Origin: an uncultured Porphyromonadaceae bacterium
Lineage (GTDB): Bacteria; Bacteroidota; Bacteroidia; Bacteroidales; Muribaculaceae
Length of the DNA stretch: 5,623 bases
Assembly (NCBI GenBank): GCA_900552325.1
Contig: URZG01000157.1
Coordinates: 1-5,623 of the forward strand
Direction: 5' to 3'
Under the pieces are notes generated by a model. It was not told the DNA's origin. It did no database searches and saw nothing but the letters and a program-made list of their open reading frames with translations. Of this stretch, positions 1-5,189 are shown one piece after another. The stretch's first letter is position 1. Every line of letters starts with the position of its first letter. Made by a program: the position numbers and the translations under genes.

Positions 1-942
1 GAGCGAGCGCGGGTCGGGGGTTGCCATACCGCAGTCGGCGTGCGAATAGCGGTAGCGCGAACCGATGAGCAGGGCGCGGAACATGCCGTAGGCACCCTGG
101 GCGCGGTAGTTGCGGAAACCGTCCTTGCGGGCCACGTTCATGTAGTAGTACTGCGCTTCGAGAGCCATGTTGCCGCGCATGAAGAGCAGCTCGGGGGTCA
201 TCTTGAAGAGGCCGCGTGCGTGGTCGATATTGGCCGTGAGGAGGTTGACCTTGGATACGCGGCTGGGGAAGTTGGAGGAGTAGTTGAAGGCGTTGTGGTC
301 GCCGCCGGTAGGCGAGGAGTAGTTGAAGGAGCAGCCGATCTGGAAGGCATCGCCGTCGGAATGCATCGGGCGCCATACCAGGCGCGTCTGCACACCCCAT
401 GCCTGTTTGCCCATCTCGGTGGCGTTCTTCTTCATGGCATCGGCATCGGCGAACACGGTGGTTCCGGCAAAGAACTGCCCTTTGTCGTAGATATGCATCA
501 GGGCCAGCAGACGCGGGTTGGCGTAGAAGAACTCGTTGGAGATCGGTTCCTCGTAGGAGGGCTTCATCGATGAGGAGGTCTCGGAGTTGAGGCCGAACTG
601 CGGCACGAAGTAACCGCCGCGGATGAGGTTCGACTCGTTGATGTCGTATTCTATATAGGTATCCTTGAGGCCGACTTTGCCGTAGCCGAAACCTACGTCG
701 ACCTTGGCCTTCCATTTGCCGTAGCCGGCCTTGACGCCGATACGGAGGTCAGGGATCGCCACGCCGTCGACAAACTTCTTGTCGGATGTTCCTTCGATAT
801 CGTCGTTGCCGCCGAGATATACGGCGCCGTCCATAAGGATTCGGCCCGTGGGTTTGATTGTGAATTTAGGCTCGGAATCCTGAGCCATAGCCGAAGCGGC
901 GCAAAGGAGAGCGACTGCCGGGGCAAGTATAATTTTCTTCAT
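1..942 (-). CDS. Phosphate-selective porin O/P-family outer-membrane protein (3' end cut by window edge)
   Basis: The first 314 residues of a gene that continues past the left edge, starting at ATG 942-940. Seen: a Sec signal peptide MKKIILAPAVALLCAASAMA (1-20), probable cleavage before Q21, then alternating aromatic and polar stretches typical of a beta-barrel. The segment FTIKPTGRILMDGA (27-40), the DLRIGVKAGYGKWKAKVDVG stretch (65-84), DTYIEYD (94-100) and RGGYFVPQFGLN (108-119) followed by a Ser-rich turn resemble the N-terminal half of the OprO/OprP family (Porin_O_P), where an arginine-lysine ladder passes phosphate or pyrophosphate. Known: these are trimeric outer-membrane channels, often induced by phosphate starvation. 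Inferred: phosphate specificity, helped by the acid phosphatase gene 76 nt upstream on the same strand. That gap has no clear hairpin, so co-transcription is likely. A near-consensus -7 box (TCGCTTTG) lies just before the start, too close to serve it. A general porin of this family remains possible. Confidence 0.82.
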   Translation of the reverse strand, partial: MKKIILAPAVALLCAASAMAQDSEPKFTIKPTGRILMDGAVYLGGNDDIEGTSDKKFVDGVAIPDLRIGVKAGYGKWKAKVDVGFGYGKVGLKDTYIEYDINESNLIRGGYFVPQFGLNSETSSSMKPSYEEPISNEFFYANPRLLALMHIYDKGQFFAGTTVFADADAMKKNATEMGKQAWGVQTRLVWRPMHSDGDAFQIGCSFNYSSPTGGDHNAFNYSSNFPSRVSKVNLLTANIDHARGLFKMTPELLFMRGNMALEAQYYYMNVARKDGFRNYRAQGAYGMFRALLIGSRYRYSHADCGMATPDPRSL

Positions 943-1018
943 AGCAAAGCGATTTAAAAGAGGTAAGAATAGGGTTATGAAGGAGGTGTGTGGTAAATGT
1001 GAAGAGAATCAGGATGGA

Positions 1019-1843
1019 TCAGTCAGTGGTGGTGGGAGTGGGGACGGGTGTGCCTTTGGCTACCTTGCCGGCTTTCTTGAGGTTGCGGAACTCGGCCTTG
1101 GCCTTCTCAAGCTGGGCCTGGAAGCCGGGGTCGGCATGGAGGCGCGCCACTGTCACGGCGCCGGTGATACGGCCTGCGTCCACGTCGCTCTGGAAGTGGT
1201 AACCGCAGATCACACGGCTCTCGCCCATCTCATAACCGCGTTTGAGGATCTCGTTCTGGCGTTCGGGATTGATTTCGGCAAGAACAAGAGCTGTAGCCCA
1301 GCCTATCGAGGTGTGGCCCGAAGGGTACGAGCCGTTTGTCGACAGTTCGGCCTGCTGCTCGGGATTGCAGGTATCCTCCTCGTAAAACGAGAAGGGGCGC
1401 TGGCGGTTGTAGTAGTTCTTGGCCTCGCGTGTGCCGAGGTCACCGGCATCCTCGCGCATACCCACCACAAGTTTGAGGATTTCGGGAGTCTCCTCGTTGA
1501 TTTCCACGCCGAAAGCCTCCGAGAAAGCCTGTGGCACGCCGTTGCCTTCCACGTGAGCGTCCTTGAAGGCCTGCTCGCCGCGCGGGGTGTTGCGCATTGT
1601 CTTGCCCCAGTTGTAGCGGGCCTGGTCGTTGAGGAAGGTTATGGAGGCGGCGTCGGGTGGAGCGGGCAGAAGGAGGAAACTGTTGGGCACGTCACCCTCC
1701 TGGAGGAAGAACAGTTCAGGAGCGGTGCGGTGGTCCTTGATTTTTTTAGCGGGAGCGTTCTGAGCGAAAGCCGCCGAAGCGGAAAAAATCACAGCGAAAG
1801 CGCATACCGAAGAGCGCAGCAGGGAAATGGCGTACTTTTTCAT
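1019..1843 (-). CDS. Secreted class A non-specific acid phosphatase (PAP2 superfamily, PhoN-like)
   Basis: A complete 274-residue protein, the usual size for class A bacterial acid phosphatases. It should hydrolyse phosphomonoesters in the periplasm and release inorganic phosphate. Seen: a signal peptide (1-27, ending SASAAFA, cleavage before Q28) and the full PAP2 catalytic triad of motifs. These are K-x6-RP at 142-150 (K142, R149, P150), PSGH at 174-177 within GSYPSGHTS, and SR-x5-H-x3-D at 209-220. By family knowledge H216 is the nucleophile that forms the phospho-enzyme, H177 is the general acid, and D220 orients H216. All are present, so the enzyme should be active. The final ~15 residues are rich in Pro and Thr, probably a flexible tail. 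The ATG at 1843 gives a textbook signal peptide and no better start exists. The gene precedes the O/P-type porin and follows a repeat-bearing AT-rich region, which suggests a phosphate-responsive unit. Substrate range cannot be read from the sequence. Confidence 0.93.
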   Translation of the reverse strand: MKKYAISLLRSSVCAFAVIFSASAAFAQNAPAKKIKDHRTAPELFFLQEGDVPNSFLLLPAPPDAASITFLNDQARYNWGKTMRNTPRGEQAFKDAHVEGNGVPQAFSEAFGVEINEETPEILKLVVGMREDAGDLGTREAKNYYNRQRPFSFYEEDTCNPEQQAELSTNGSYPSGHTSIGWATALVLAEINPERQNEILKRGYEMGESRVICGYHFQSDVDAGRITGAVTVARLHADPGFQAQLEKAKAEFRNLKKAGKVAKGTPVPTPTTTD

Positions 1844-1899
1844 AACAAACAGGTATAAGTTAGTTTTTCAGATATCAAGGCTTTTACCTCATTGAAAAA

Positions 1900-1942
1900 T
1901 TCATGTTTCAAATTTATTAAATTAATGTTTTAAATTTATTAA
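1900..1942. repeat. Tandem imperfect direct repeat, 21-bp unit at 22-bp period (candidate operator)
   Basis: Two copies, 1900-1920 and 1922-1942, match at 19 of 21 positions; the differences fall at unit positions 3 (C/A) and 10 (C/T). Each ends in AAATTTATTAA. The second copy also has TTAAT/ATTAA ends in inverted orientation. The 22-bp period is about two helical turns, so both copies present the same face of the DNA. The repeat lies 57-99 bp upstream of the phosphatase start. Tandem phased sites are the usual layout for OmpR/PhoB-type response regulators, but the sequence does not match the E. coli Pho box, so any regulator is inferred. AT-rich DNA can produce such similarity by chance, although 19/21 at exact phase is more than expected. 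Confidence 0.6.
1909..1916 (-). promoter_or_regulatory. Candidate -7 box for the phosphatase-porin unit
   Basis: The minus strand reads TAAATTTG, an exact match to the Bacteroidetes sigma-ABfr -7 consensus TAnnTTTG. Transcription would start near 1903, leaving a leader of about 60 nt before the ATG at 1843. No TTTG -33 element lies 19-21 bp upstream. Instead the second repeat copy (TAAATTTA) sits 22 bp upstream, which would suit an activator-dependent promoter. Because the region is AT-rich, a chance match is possible. Confidence 0.4.
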
Positions 1943-1973
1943 CGGACCATAGAGCAAATAGTTTCTGCGGAAG

Positions 1974-2004
1974 TATGTGTTATACAACACATAGCGTAAC
2001 ATAC
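1974..2004. other. Short dyad with alternative pairing (hairpin or operator)
   Basis: TATGTGTT (1974-1981) and AACACATA (1986-1993) are perfect inverted repeats with an ATAC loop. The left arm (1973-1982) can also pair with TAACATAC (1997-2004) with one bulged base, so two mutually exclusive stems can be drawn. It lies about 130-160 bp upstream of the phosphatase start. It could be an operator for a dimeric regulator or part of a leader or small RNA. No downstream T-tract makes it a terminator. Confidence 0.35.
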
Positions 2005-2079
2005 GAGTTGGAGTCGACTGCGGATGCAAACGTGATACAGTTATTGTTTGGCTCTGACTGAAACCGGATCCCACCTCAG

Positions 2080-2142
2080 GCGCCGACAAACAACCGGGGA
2101 GCGTGCCGCGATGCGGCACGCTCCCCGGTTGTTTGTCGGCGC
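2080..2142 (-). terminator. 30-bp perfect inverted repeat, probable (bidirectional) terminator downstream of adk
   Basis: Arms 2080-2109 and 2113-2142 are exact reverse complements over 30 bp, with only a 3-nt loop (GAT on the plus strand). Read on the minus strand it has the layout of an intrinsic terminator. A-rich ACAAACAACC precedes a GC-rich core ending in GTGCCGC, then comes the loop, then the mirror core and GGTTGTTTGT as an imperfect U-tract. Because the arms are perfect, the opposite strand reads almost the same. The stem starts 24 nt beyond the adk stop and separates adk from the phosphatase gene, both on the minus strand, so it would stop adk readthrough. The unusual length also fits a dispersed palindromic repeat family. 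Confidence 0.72.
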
Positions 2143-2163
2143 TCCGGTCCCTGACCGGGAGCG
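2140..2163 (-). other. Bulged hairpin immediately after the adk stop
   Basis: Arm 2140-2149 pairs with 2153-2163 with one bulged base around a 3-nt loop (core CCGGTC-CCT-GACCGG). It begins 3 nt beyond the adk stop codon. It shares bases 2140-2142 with the outer end of the 30-bp stem, so the full forms of the two cannot quite coexist. It may help termination or protect the 3' end of the adk message. Confidence 0.45.
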
Positions 2164-2165
2164 GG

Positions 2166-2741
2166 TCAGACTTCAGTTCCGTCGATTGTCTGCCTGATAT
2201 GGTCGAAAATATCGTCAATCGAACCGGATCCGGGTATCGGACGGTACTTACCCTCCTTGATATAGAAATCGCGAAGAGGGGTGGTCGATTCATGATATAC
2301 TTTCAGACGGTTCTGTATCGTCTCGGGATTGTCGTCGGCACGACCCGTGGCCTGCCCGCGCTTGAGCATGCGCCCCATGAGTTCCTCCTCCGGCACCTCC
2401 AGCCCGATTACATGATGTATCTTCTGGCCGCGTTTTTCCAGGAAGCGGTTGAGCGCTTCGGCCTGTGGGATGGTGCGGGGGAAACCGTCGAGGATCACGC
2501 CGTCTTTGGCCTTAGGCTCGTTGTCGATGATCTCCTCGAGTATGCGTATCATCAGGGAGTCGGGGATGAGCTGTCCCTGATTGATGTAGGTTTTCGCAAT
2601 CTGCCCTATGGGGGTCTTGCGGGCAATGTGGTCGCGGAGCACCTCACCGGTGGAGATGTGGTGCAGACCGTAGTGTTCGATGAGCTTTTCGCTCTGCGTG
2701 CCCTTTCCGCTGCCGGGGGCACCGAATATTACAACATTCAT
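2166..2741 (-). CDS. adk: Adenylate kinase
   Basis: A cytosolic enzyme catalysing ATP + AMP = 2 ADP. The protein has 191 residues from ATG 2741-2739. An upstream in-frame ATG at 2774 would add METPRVCNDKI, which is absent from the family, whose members begin directly with the M-x-[IV]-V-[IL]-F-G strand; so 2741 is preferred. Seen: P-loop GAPGSGKGT (7-15), AMP-binding ISTGEVLR (29-36), the adenylate kinase signature ILDGFPRTIPQ (83-93), and arginines R124, R128, R134 and R145. The LID is the short form (KRGQATGRADDN, 127-138) with no zinc-binding cysteine insertion, as is usual in Bacteroidetes. All catalytic residues are present. It lies 171 nt downstream of hpt on the same strand, and both act on purine nucleotides. 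From memory, many Bacteroidales have obgE after adk; here a strong hairpin and the phosphatase follow instead. Confidence 0.97.
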   Translation of the reverse strand: MNVVIFGAPGSGKGTQSEKLIEHYGLHHISTGEVLRDHIARKTPIGQIAKTYINQGQLIPDSLMIRILEEIIDNEPKAKDGVILDGFPRTIPQAEALNRFLEKRGQKIHHVIGLEVPEEELMGRMLKRGQATGRADDNPETIQNRLKVYHESTTPLRDFYIKEGKYRPIPGSGSIDDIFDHIRQTIDGTEV

Positions 2742-2866
2742 TATCTTATCGTTACAAACTCTGGGAGTCTCCATTCACGTGGAAAACTCCATAGTGCGTC
2801 CGGTGGCCGGAAGCAAGGATAGCGCCCGCTTCACAGGCAACCTCAGCAAATCTTTTTTACCTCAGA

Positions 2867-2900
2867 GGGGAACCCCGGGTCAGGACCAGTGTGGTTCCCC
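2867..2900 (-). other. Hairpin in the hpt-adk gap (attenuator or partial terminator)
   Basis: GGGGAACC (2867-2874) and GGTTCCCC (2893-2900) are perfect 8-bp inverted arms around an 18-nt loop that may hold a 3-bp inner stem (GGT/ACC). It begins 12 nt beyond the hpt stop. On the minus strand it is followed by TCTGAGGTAAAAAAG, an A-run and not a U-run, so it is not a canonical intrinsic terminator. It could reduce readthrough from hpt into adk or mark a processing site. I see no good consensus promoter for adk; the closest -7-like box is TATCCTTG at 2821-2814 with one mismatch and no -33 partner. Confidence 0.45.
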
Positions 2901-2912
2901 GCAATCAGAATA

Positions 2913-3458
2913 TCAGTCGGCCTGCTCCTTGAGCACGTATATATCCTGGAGATTACGTGCCAGACCGTCGAGATCGAGACCGAAACCGATGATGAACTTC
3001 GGCGGAATGGAGAATCCCACATAATCGGGTTTCACGTCACAGCGCAGGGATTCGGGCTTGAAAAGGAGAGTTGCCACCTTCAGTTCGGCCGGTTCCTTGG
3101 CGCGCAGTTCGTCGAGAAGGCCGTGGATGGTTGTGCCGGTATCCACGATATCCTCCACCACGATCACAGTGCGCCCCTTGATATCGTCGGTGAGGCCCAT
3201 CATCTGCTTCACGGAGCCTGTCGAGGAGGTTCCTTCATAGCTTTTGAGGCGTATGAAAGCTATTTCGGCATCGGTCTTTACCTCGCGGAAAAGATCGGAA
3301 GCGAAGGGGAAAGCGCCGTTGAGCACCACAAGAAACAGCGGTTTCTTTCCGGCAGTCTCCTCGGTGATGATTTTGCCAAGCTCCTTGATACGGGCGTCGA
3401 TTTTGTCTCTTCTGATATAGGGCTCAAAAGTGAGTCCGTTGTATGTCACTTGTTCCAT
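2913..3458 (-). CDS. hpt: Hypoxanthine phosphoribosyltransferase (purine salvage)
   Basis: A cytosolic type I phosphoribosyltransferase that joins hypoxanthine (and usually guanine) to PRPP, giving IMP or GMP plus pyrophosphate. The protein has 181 residues from ATG 3458-3456. A TTG two codons upstream would extend it slightly but overlaps promoter-like sequence, so it is rejected. Seen: LVVLNGAFPFASDL (43-56) for PRPP pyrophosphate contacts, a flexible catalytic loop around KSYEGTSSTGSVK (72-84), and the PRPP-binding motif VIVVEDIVDTGTT (98-110) with the acidic pair E102/D103 and D106. LLFKPESL (131-138) provides K134 for purine recognition, and PPKFIIGFGLDLDGLARNL (152-170) closes the base pocket. 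Length and motifs match bacterial Hpt; xanthine-specific Gpt enzymes are shorter and lack this arrangement. It is the first gene of the minus-strand purine pair with adk and is divergent from nnr. Confidence 0.96.
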   Translation of the reverse strand: MEQVTYNGLTFEPYIRRDKIDARIKELGKIITEETAGKKPLFLVVLNGAFPFASDLFREVKTDAEIAFIRLKSYEGTSSTGSVKQMMGLTDDIKGRTVIVVEDIVDTGTTIHGLLDELRAKEPAELKVATLLFKPESLRCDVKPDYVGFSIPPKFIIGFGLDLDGLARNLQDIYVLKEQAD

Positions 3459-3475
3459 GTGCAAAAATAATTACG

Positions 3476-3483
3476 CAAAGTTA
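3476..3483 (-). promoter_or_regulatory. Candidate -7 box for hpt
   Basis: The minus strand reads TAACTTTG, an exact match to the Bacteroidetes -7 consensus TAnnTTTG. It ends 17 nt before the hpt ATG, so transcription would start near 3470 with a leader of only about 10-13 nt. No exact TTTG -33 element is seen at 19-21 bp. A second match (TATTTTTG, 3469-3462) is too close to the ATG to be useful. Confidence 0.55.
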
Positions 3484-3599
3484 AGAAAATTTTACGTGGA
3501 GGTTCTACAATCAGGACTAAAAAAATTTCATGCACGCCAAAATTCACTTCTTTTATTCTTTTTTTAATTGATGTGCGCCTCGGGTATGGATGAATTTCG

Positions 3600-3607
3600 T
3601 ATCTTTG
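3600..3607 (+). promoter_or_regulatory. Candidate -7 box for nnr
   Basis: TATCTTTG matches the Bacteroidetes -7 consensus TAnnTTTG exactly and sits in the familiar context TTTCGTATCTTTGTA. Expected transcription start is about 3613, giving a leader near 40 nt before the TTG start at 3653. No exact TTTG -33 box is present 19-21 bp upstream; a T-rich tract lies at 3551-3565. The 194-bp region 3459-3652 thus holds divergent promoters for hpt and nnr and no gene. Confidence 0.6.
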
Positions 3608-3652
3608 TACGATTATTCCACAACACAGACCTCTCCGATAATACACTGAATC

Positions 3653-5182
3653 TTGAAACTATTCACCAACGAACAGATACGCGCCATCGACCGCTACACT
3701 ATCGAGACCGAGGGGATCGCCCCCGCCGAGCTGATAGAACGTGTGGCCGAGGGCGTGACCGATGAGATTACCGCCCGCTGGCGCCCCTCGAAGCCCACGG
3801 TGGTGTTCGCCGGCCCCGGCAACAACGGCGCCGACGCCCTGGCCACGGCCCGGCTCCTGTGGGAAGAGGGATTCCATCCGGAGGTATATCTCTTCAACAT
3901 CGGCGGCAACAAGCTCTCGGCCGACTGCGCCGCCGCCCGCGACCATCTGCTGGAGACGGCACCCGACATCGCCTTCCATGAAGTGCTCAACGCCTTCAAG
4001 CCGCCGGAGCTTTCGTCGAACTACCTGATTATCGACGGACTCTTCGGCTCCGGACTCCGCGAGGAGCTCCAGGGTGGGTTCAAGGCCTTGGTGCAATATA
4101 TCAACGAGGAGAACGCCACGGTGGTCTCCATCGATCTCCCCTCCGGCATGTTCGGCGACTGGAATCCGCAGATGGTCAACCGCAACACCATCCACGCCAC
4201 CCTCACGCTCGCCATCCAGTACCCGCGGCTCTGTTTCTTCATCCCCGAGGTGGCCGAACTCGTAGGGGAATGGAAGGTGCTCGACATCGGTCTGAGCGAG
4301 AAAGCCGCAGCCGCCACCCAGGCGGAGTTCTGCCTCGTGGAGAAGCGCGACGTCTACCGCCGGCTGCGCCACCGCAAGGAATTCGCCTCCAAGGCCGACT
4401 TCGGCACAGCCGTGCTCTATGCCGGCTCCTACGGGATGATGGGCGCGGCGGTCCTCGCCGCCAGGGGATGCCTCCGCGCCGGAGTTGGCAAGCTCACCGT
4501 CACCGCCCCCAAATGCGGGTACCAGATATTGCAGACAGCCGTACCCGAGGCACTTTACCGCCACAACCGCGGGGAACTCAACATAGTGGAGATACACCCC
4601 GACCGCGACTTCTCGGCATTCGCCGCCGGCCCCGGCATCGGCACAAACGAAATGACCGTCAAGGCCCTCGAGGACTTCCTGGCATCCATCAACAAACCCG
4701 TGGTGCTCGACGCCGACGCGCTCAACTGCATCGCCCTCAAGCCCACGATACTCAACACCGTGCCCGTTCTCTCCATCCTCACTCCCCATGCCGGGGAATT
4801 CGACCGTCTCTTCGGCCCCCAGCCCACCCCCGAGGCCAGACTGCGAAAGGCTATCGAGATGGCGAAATTCTACAATATCCTCATCATCCTCAAAGGACGT
4901 TACACCGCCGTGGTCCGTCCCGACGGCAAAGTATATTTCAATTCTTCCGGTTGCCCGGCGATGGCCACCGCCGGCTCCGGCGACGTGCTCACCGGGGTGC
5001 TCCTGGCGATGCTCGCACAGGGCTACCCCGCCGAGATCGCCTCGATAATCGCGGTCTATATCCACGGCATGGCCGGGGAAATGGCCGCCGCCGAGCAGGG
5101 AGAATACGGTGTGACCGCCTCTGACATTGCCGACAACATCGGCAAGGCCATAAAGGAAGTGATGACAAAGAGCCCGTTCTAA
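3653..5182 (+). CDS. nnr: Bifunctional NAD(P)H-hydrate epimerase / ADP-dependent (S)-NAD(P)H-hydrate dehydratase
   Basis: A metabolite-repair enzyme of 509 residues, full length for the fused form. The N-terminal YjeF_N domain (about 1-215) interconverts R- and S-NAD(P)HX; the C-terminal ribokinase-like domain (about 225-505) dehydrates S-NAD(P)HX using ADP. Seen: N-terminal MKLFTNEQIRAIDRYTIE, the substrate loop AGPGNNGADALATAR (53-67), the DGLFGSGL strand with D128, and SIDLPSGMFGD (159-169). The C-terminal half has SKADFGTAVLYAGSYGMMGA (246-265), AGPGIG (325-330), DADALN (353-358), LTPHAGEF (376-383) and the catalytic ATAGSGDVLTG (438-448) with D444. Start: TTG at 3653, since TGA lies in frame two codons upstream and the family N-terminus begins exactly here. 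Oddities: NNGAD replaces the usual NNGGD in the epimerase loop, and C434 lies where a GNP motif is common. It is probably co-transcribed with the exported protein 7 nt downstream. Confidence 0.96.
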   Translation: MKLFTNEQIRAIDRYTIETEGIAPAELIERVAEGVTDEITARWRPSKPTVVFAGPGNNGADALATARLLWEEGFHPEVYLFNIGGNKLSADCAAARDHLLETAPDIAFHEVLNAFKPPELSSNYLIIDGLFGSGLREELQGGFKALVQYINEENATVVSIDLPSGMFGDWNPQMVNRNTIHATLTLAIQYPRLCFFIPEVAELVGEWKVLDIGLSEKAAAATQAEFCLVEKRDVYRRLRHRKEFASKADFGTAVLYAGSYGMMGAAVLAARGCLRAGVGKLTVTAPKCGYQILQTAVPEALYRHNRGELNIVEIHPDRDFSAFAAGPGIGTNEMTVKALEDFLASINKPVVLDADALNCIALKPTILNTVPVLSILTPHAGEFDRLFGPQPTPEARLRKAIEMAKFYNILIILKGRYTAVVRPDGKVYFNSSGCPAMATAGSGDVLTGVLLAMLAQGYPAEIASIIAVYIHGMAGEMAAAEQGEYGVTASDIADNIGKAIKEVMTKSPF

Positions 5183-5189
5183 AAGACTC

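Larger units (their letters stand above)
1844..2165. other. 322-bp intergenic region between adk and the acid phosphatase gene
   Basis: I see no convincing gene here; open frames crossing it are shadows without family features. The half next to the phosphatase (1844-1945) is strongly AT-rich and holds a 22-bp-period direct repeat and a -7-like box. The middle (1946-2079) is of mixed composition and carries an 8-bp dyad around 1974-1993. The half next to adk (2080-2165) is GC-rich and consists almost wholly of two hairpins. The composition change suggests a regulatory promoter zone joined to a terminator zone, with a middle stretch of unknown role (a long leader, a small RNA or simple spacer). 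Confidence 0.7.

Noticed and set aside
40..573. A 177-codon plus-strand frame opposite the porin
   Set aside because: The minus-strand reading gives a continuous 314-residue signal-peptide-bearing beta-barrel protein; the plus frame is a compositional shadow.
977..1858. A 293-codon plus-strand frame opposite the acid phosphatase
   Set aside because: The minus-strand product has a signal peptide and all three PAP2 motifs; the plus-strand frame is its shadow with no family features.
1974..1993. The TATGTGTT/AACACATA dyad as a CRP site
   Set aside because: It lacks the TGTGA-N6-TCACA pattern, and the spacing is wrong; only a generic dyad can be supported.
2080..2142. The inverted repeat as a transposon end, attachment site or CRISPR-like repeat
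   Set aside because: No transposase or integrase, no second copy and no target duplication in the window; the location after adk and the A-core-T layout fit a terminator better.
1922..2293. A minus-strand open frame running through the long inverted repeat into the adk region
   Set aside because: It overlaps adk in another frame, translates the palindrome and has no recognisable features.
2742..2774. An upstream in-frame ATG adding 11 residues to adenylate kinase
   Set aside because: The family begins at the strand before the P-loop; the added residues have no family counterpart.
3551..3567. The T-rich tract as a terminator
   Set aside because: No GC-rich stem precedes it, and it lies between two divergent genes where no plus-strand transcript needs ending.
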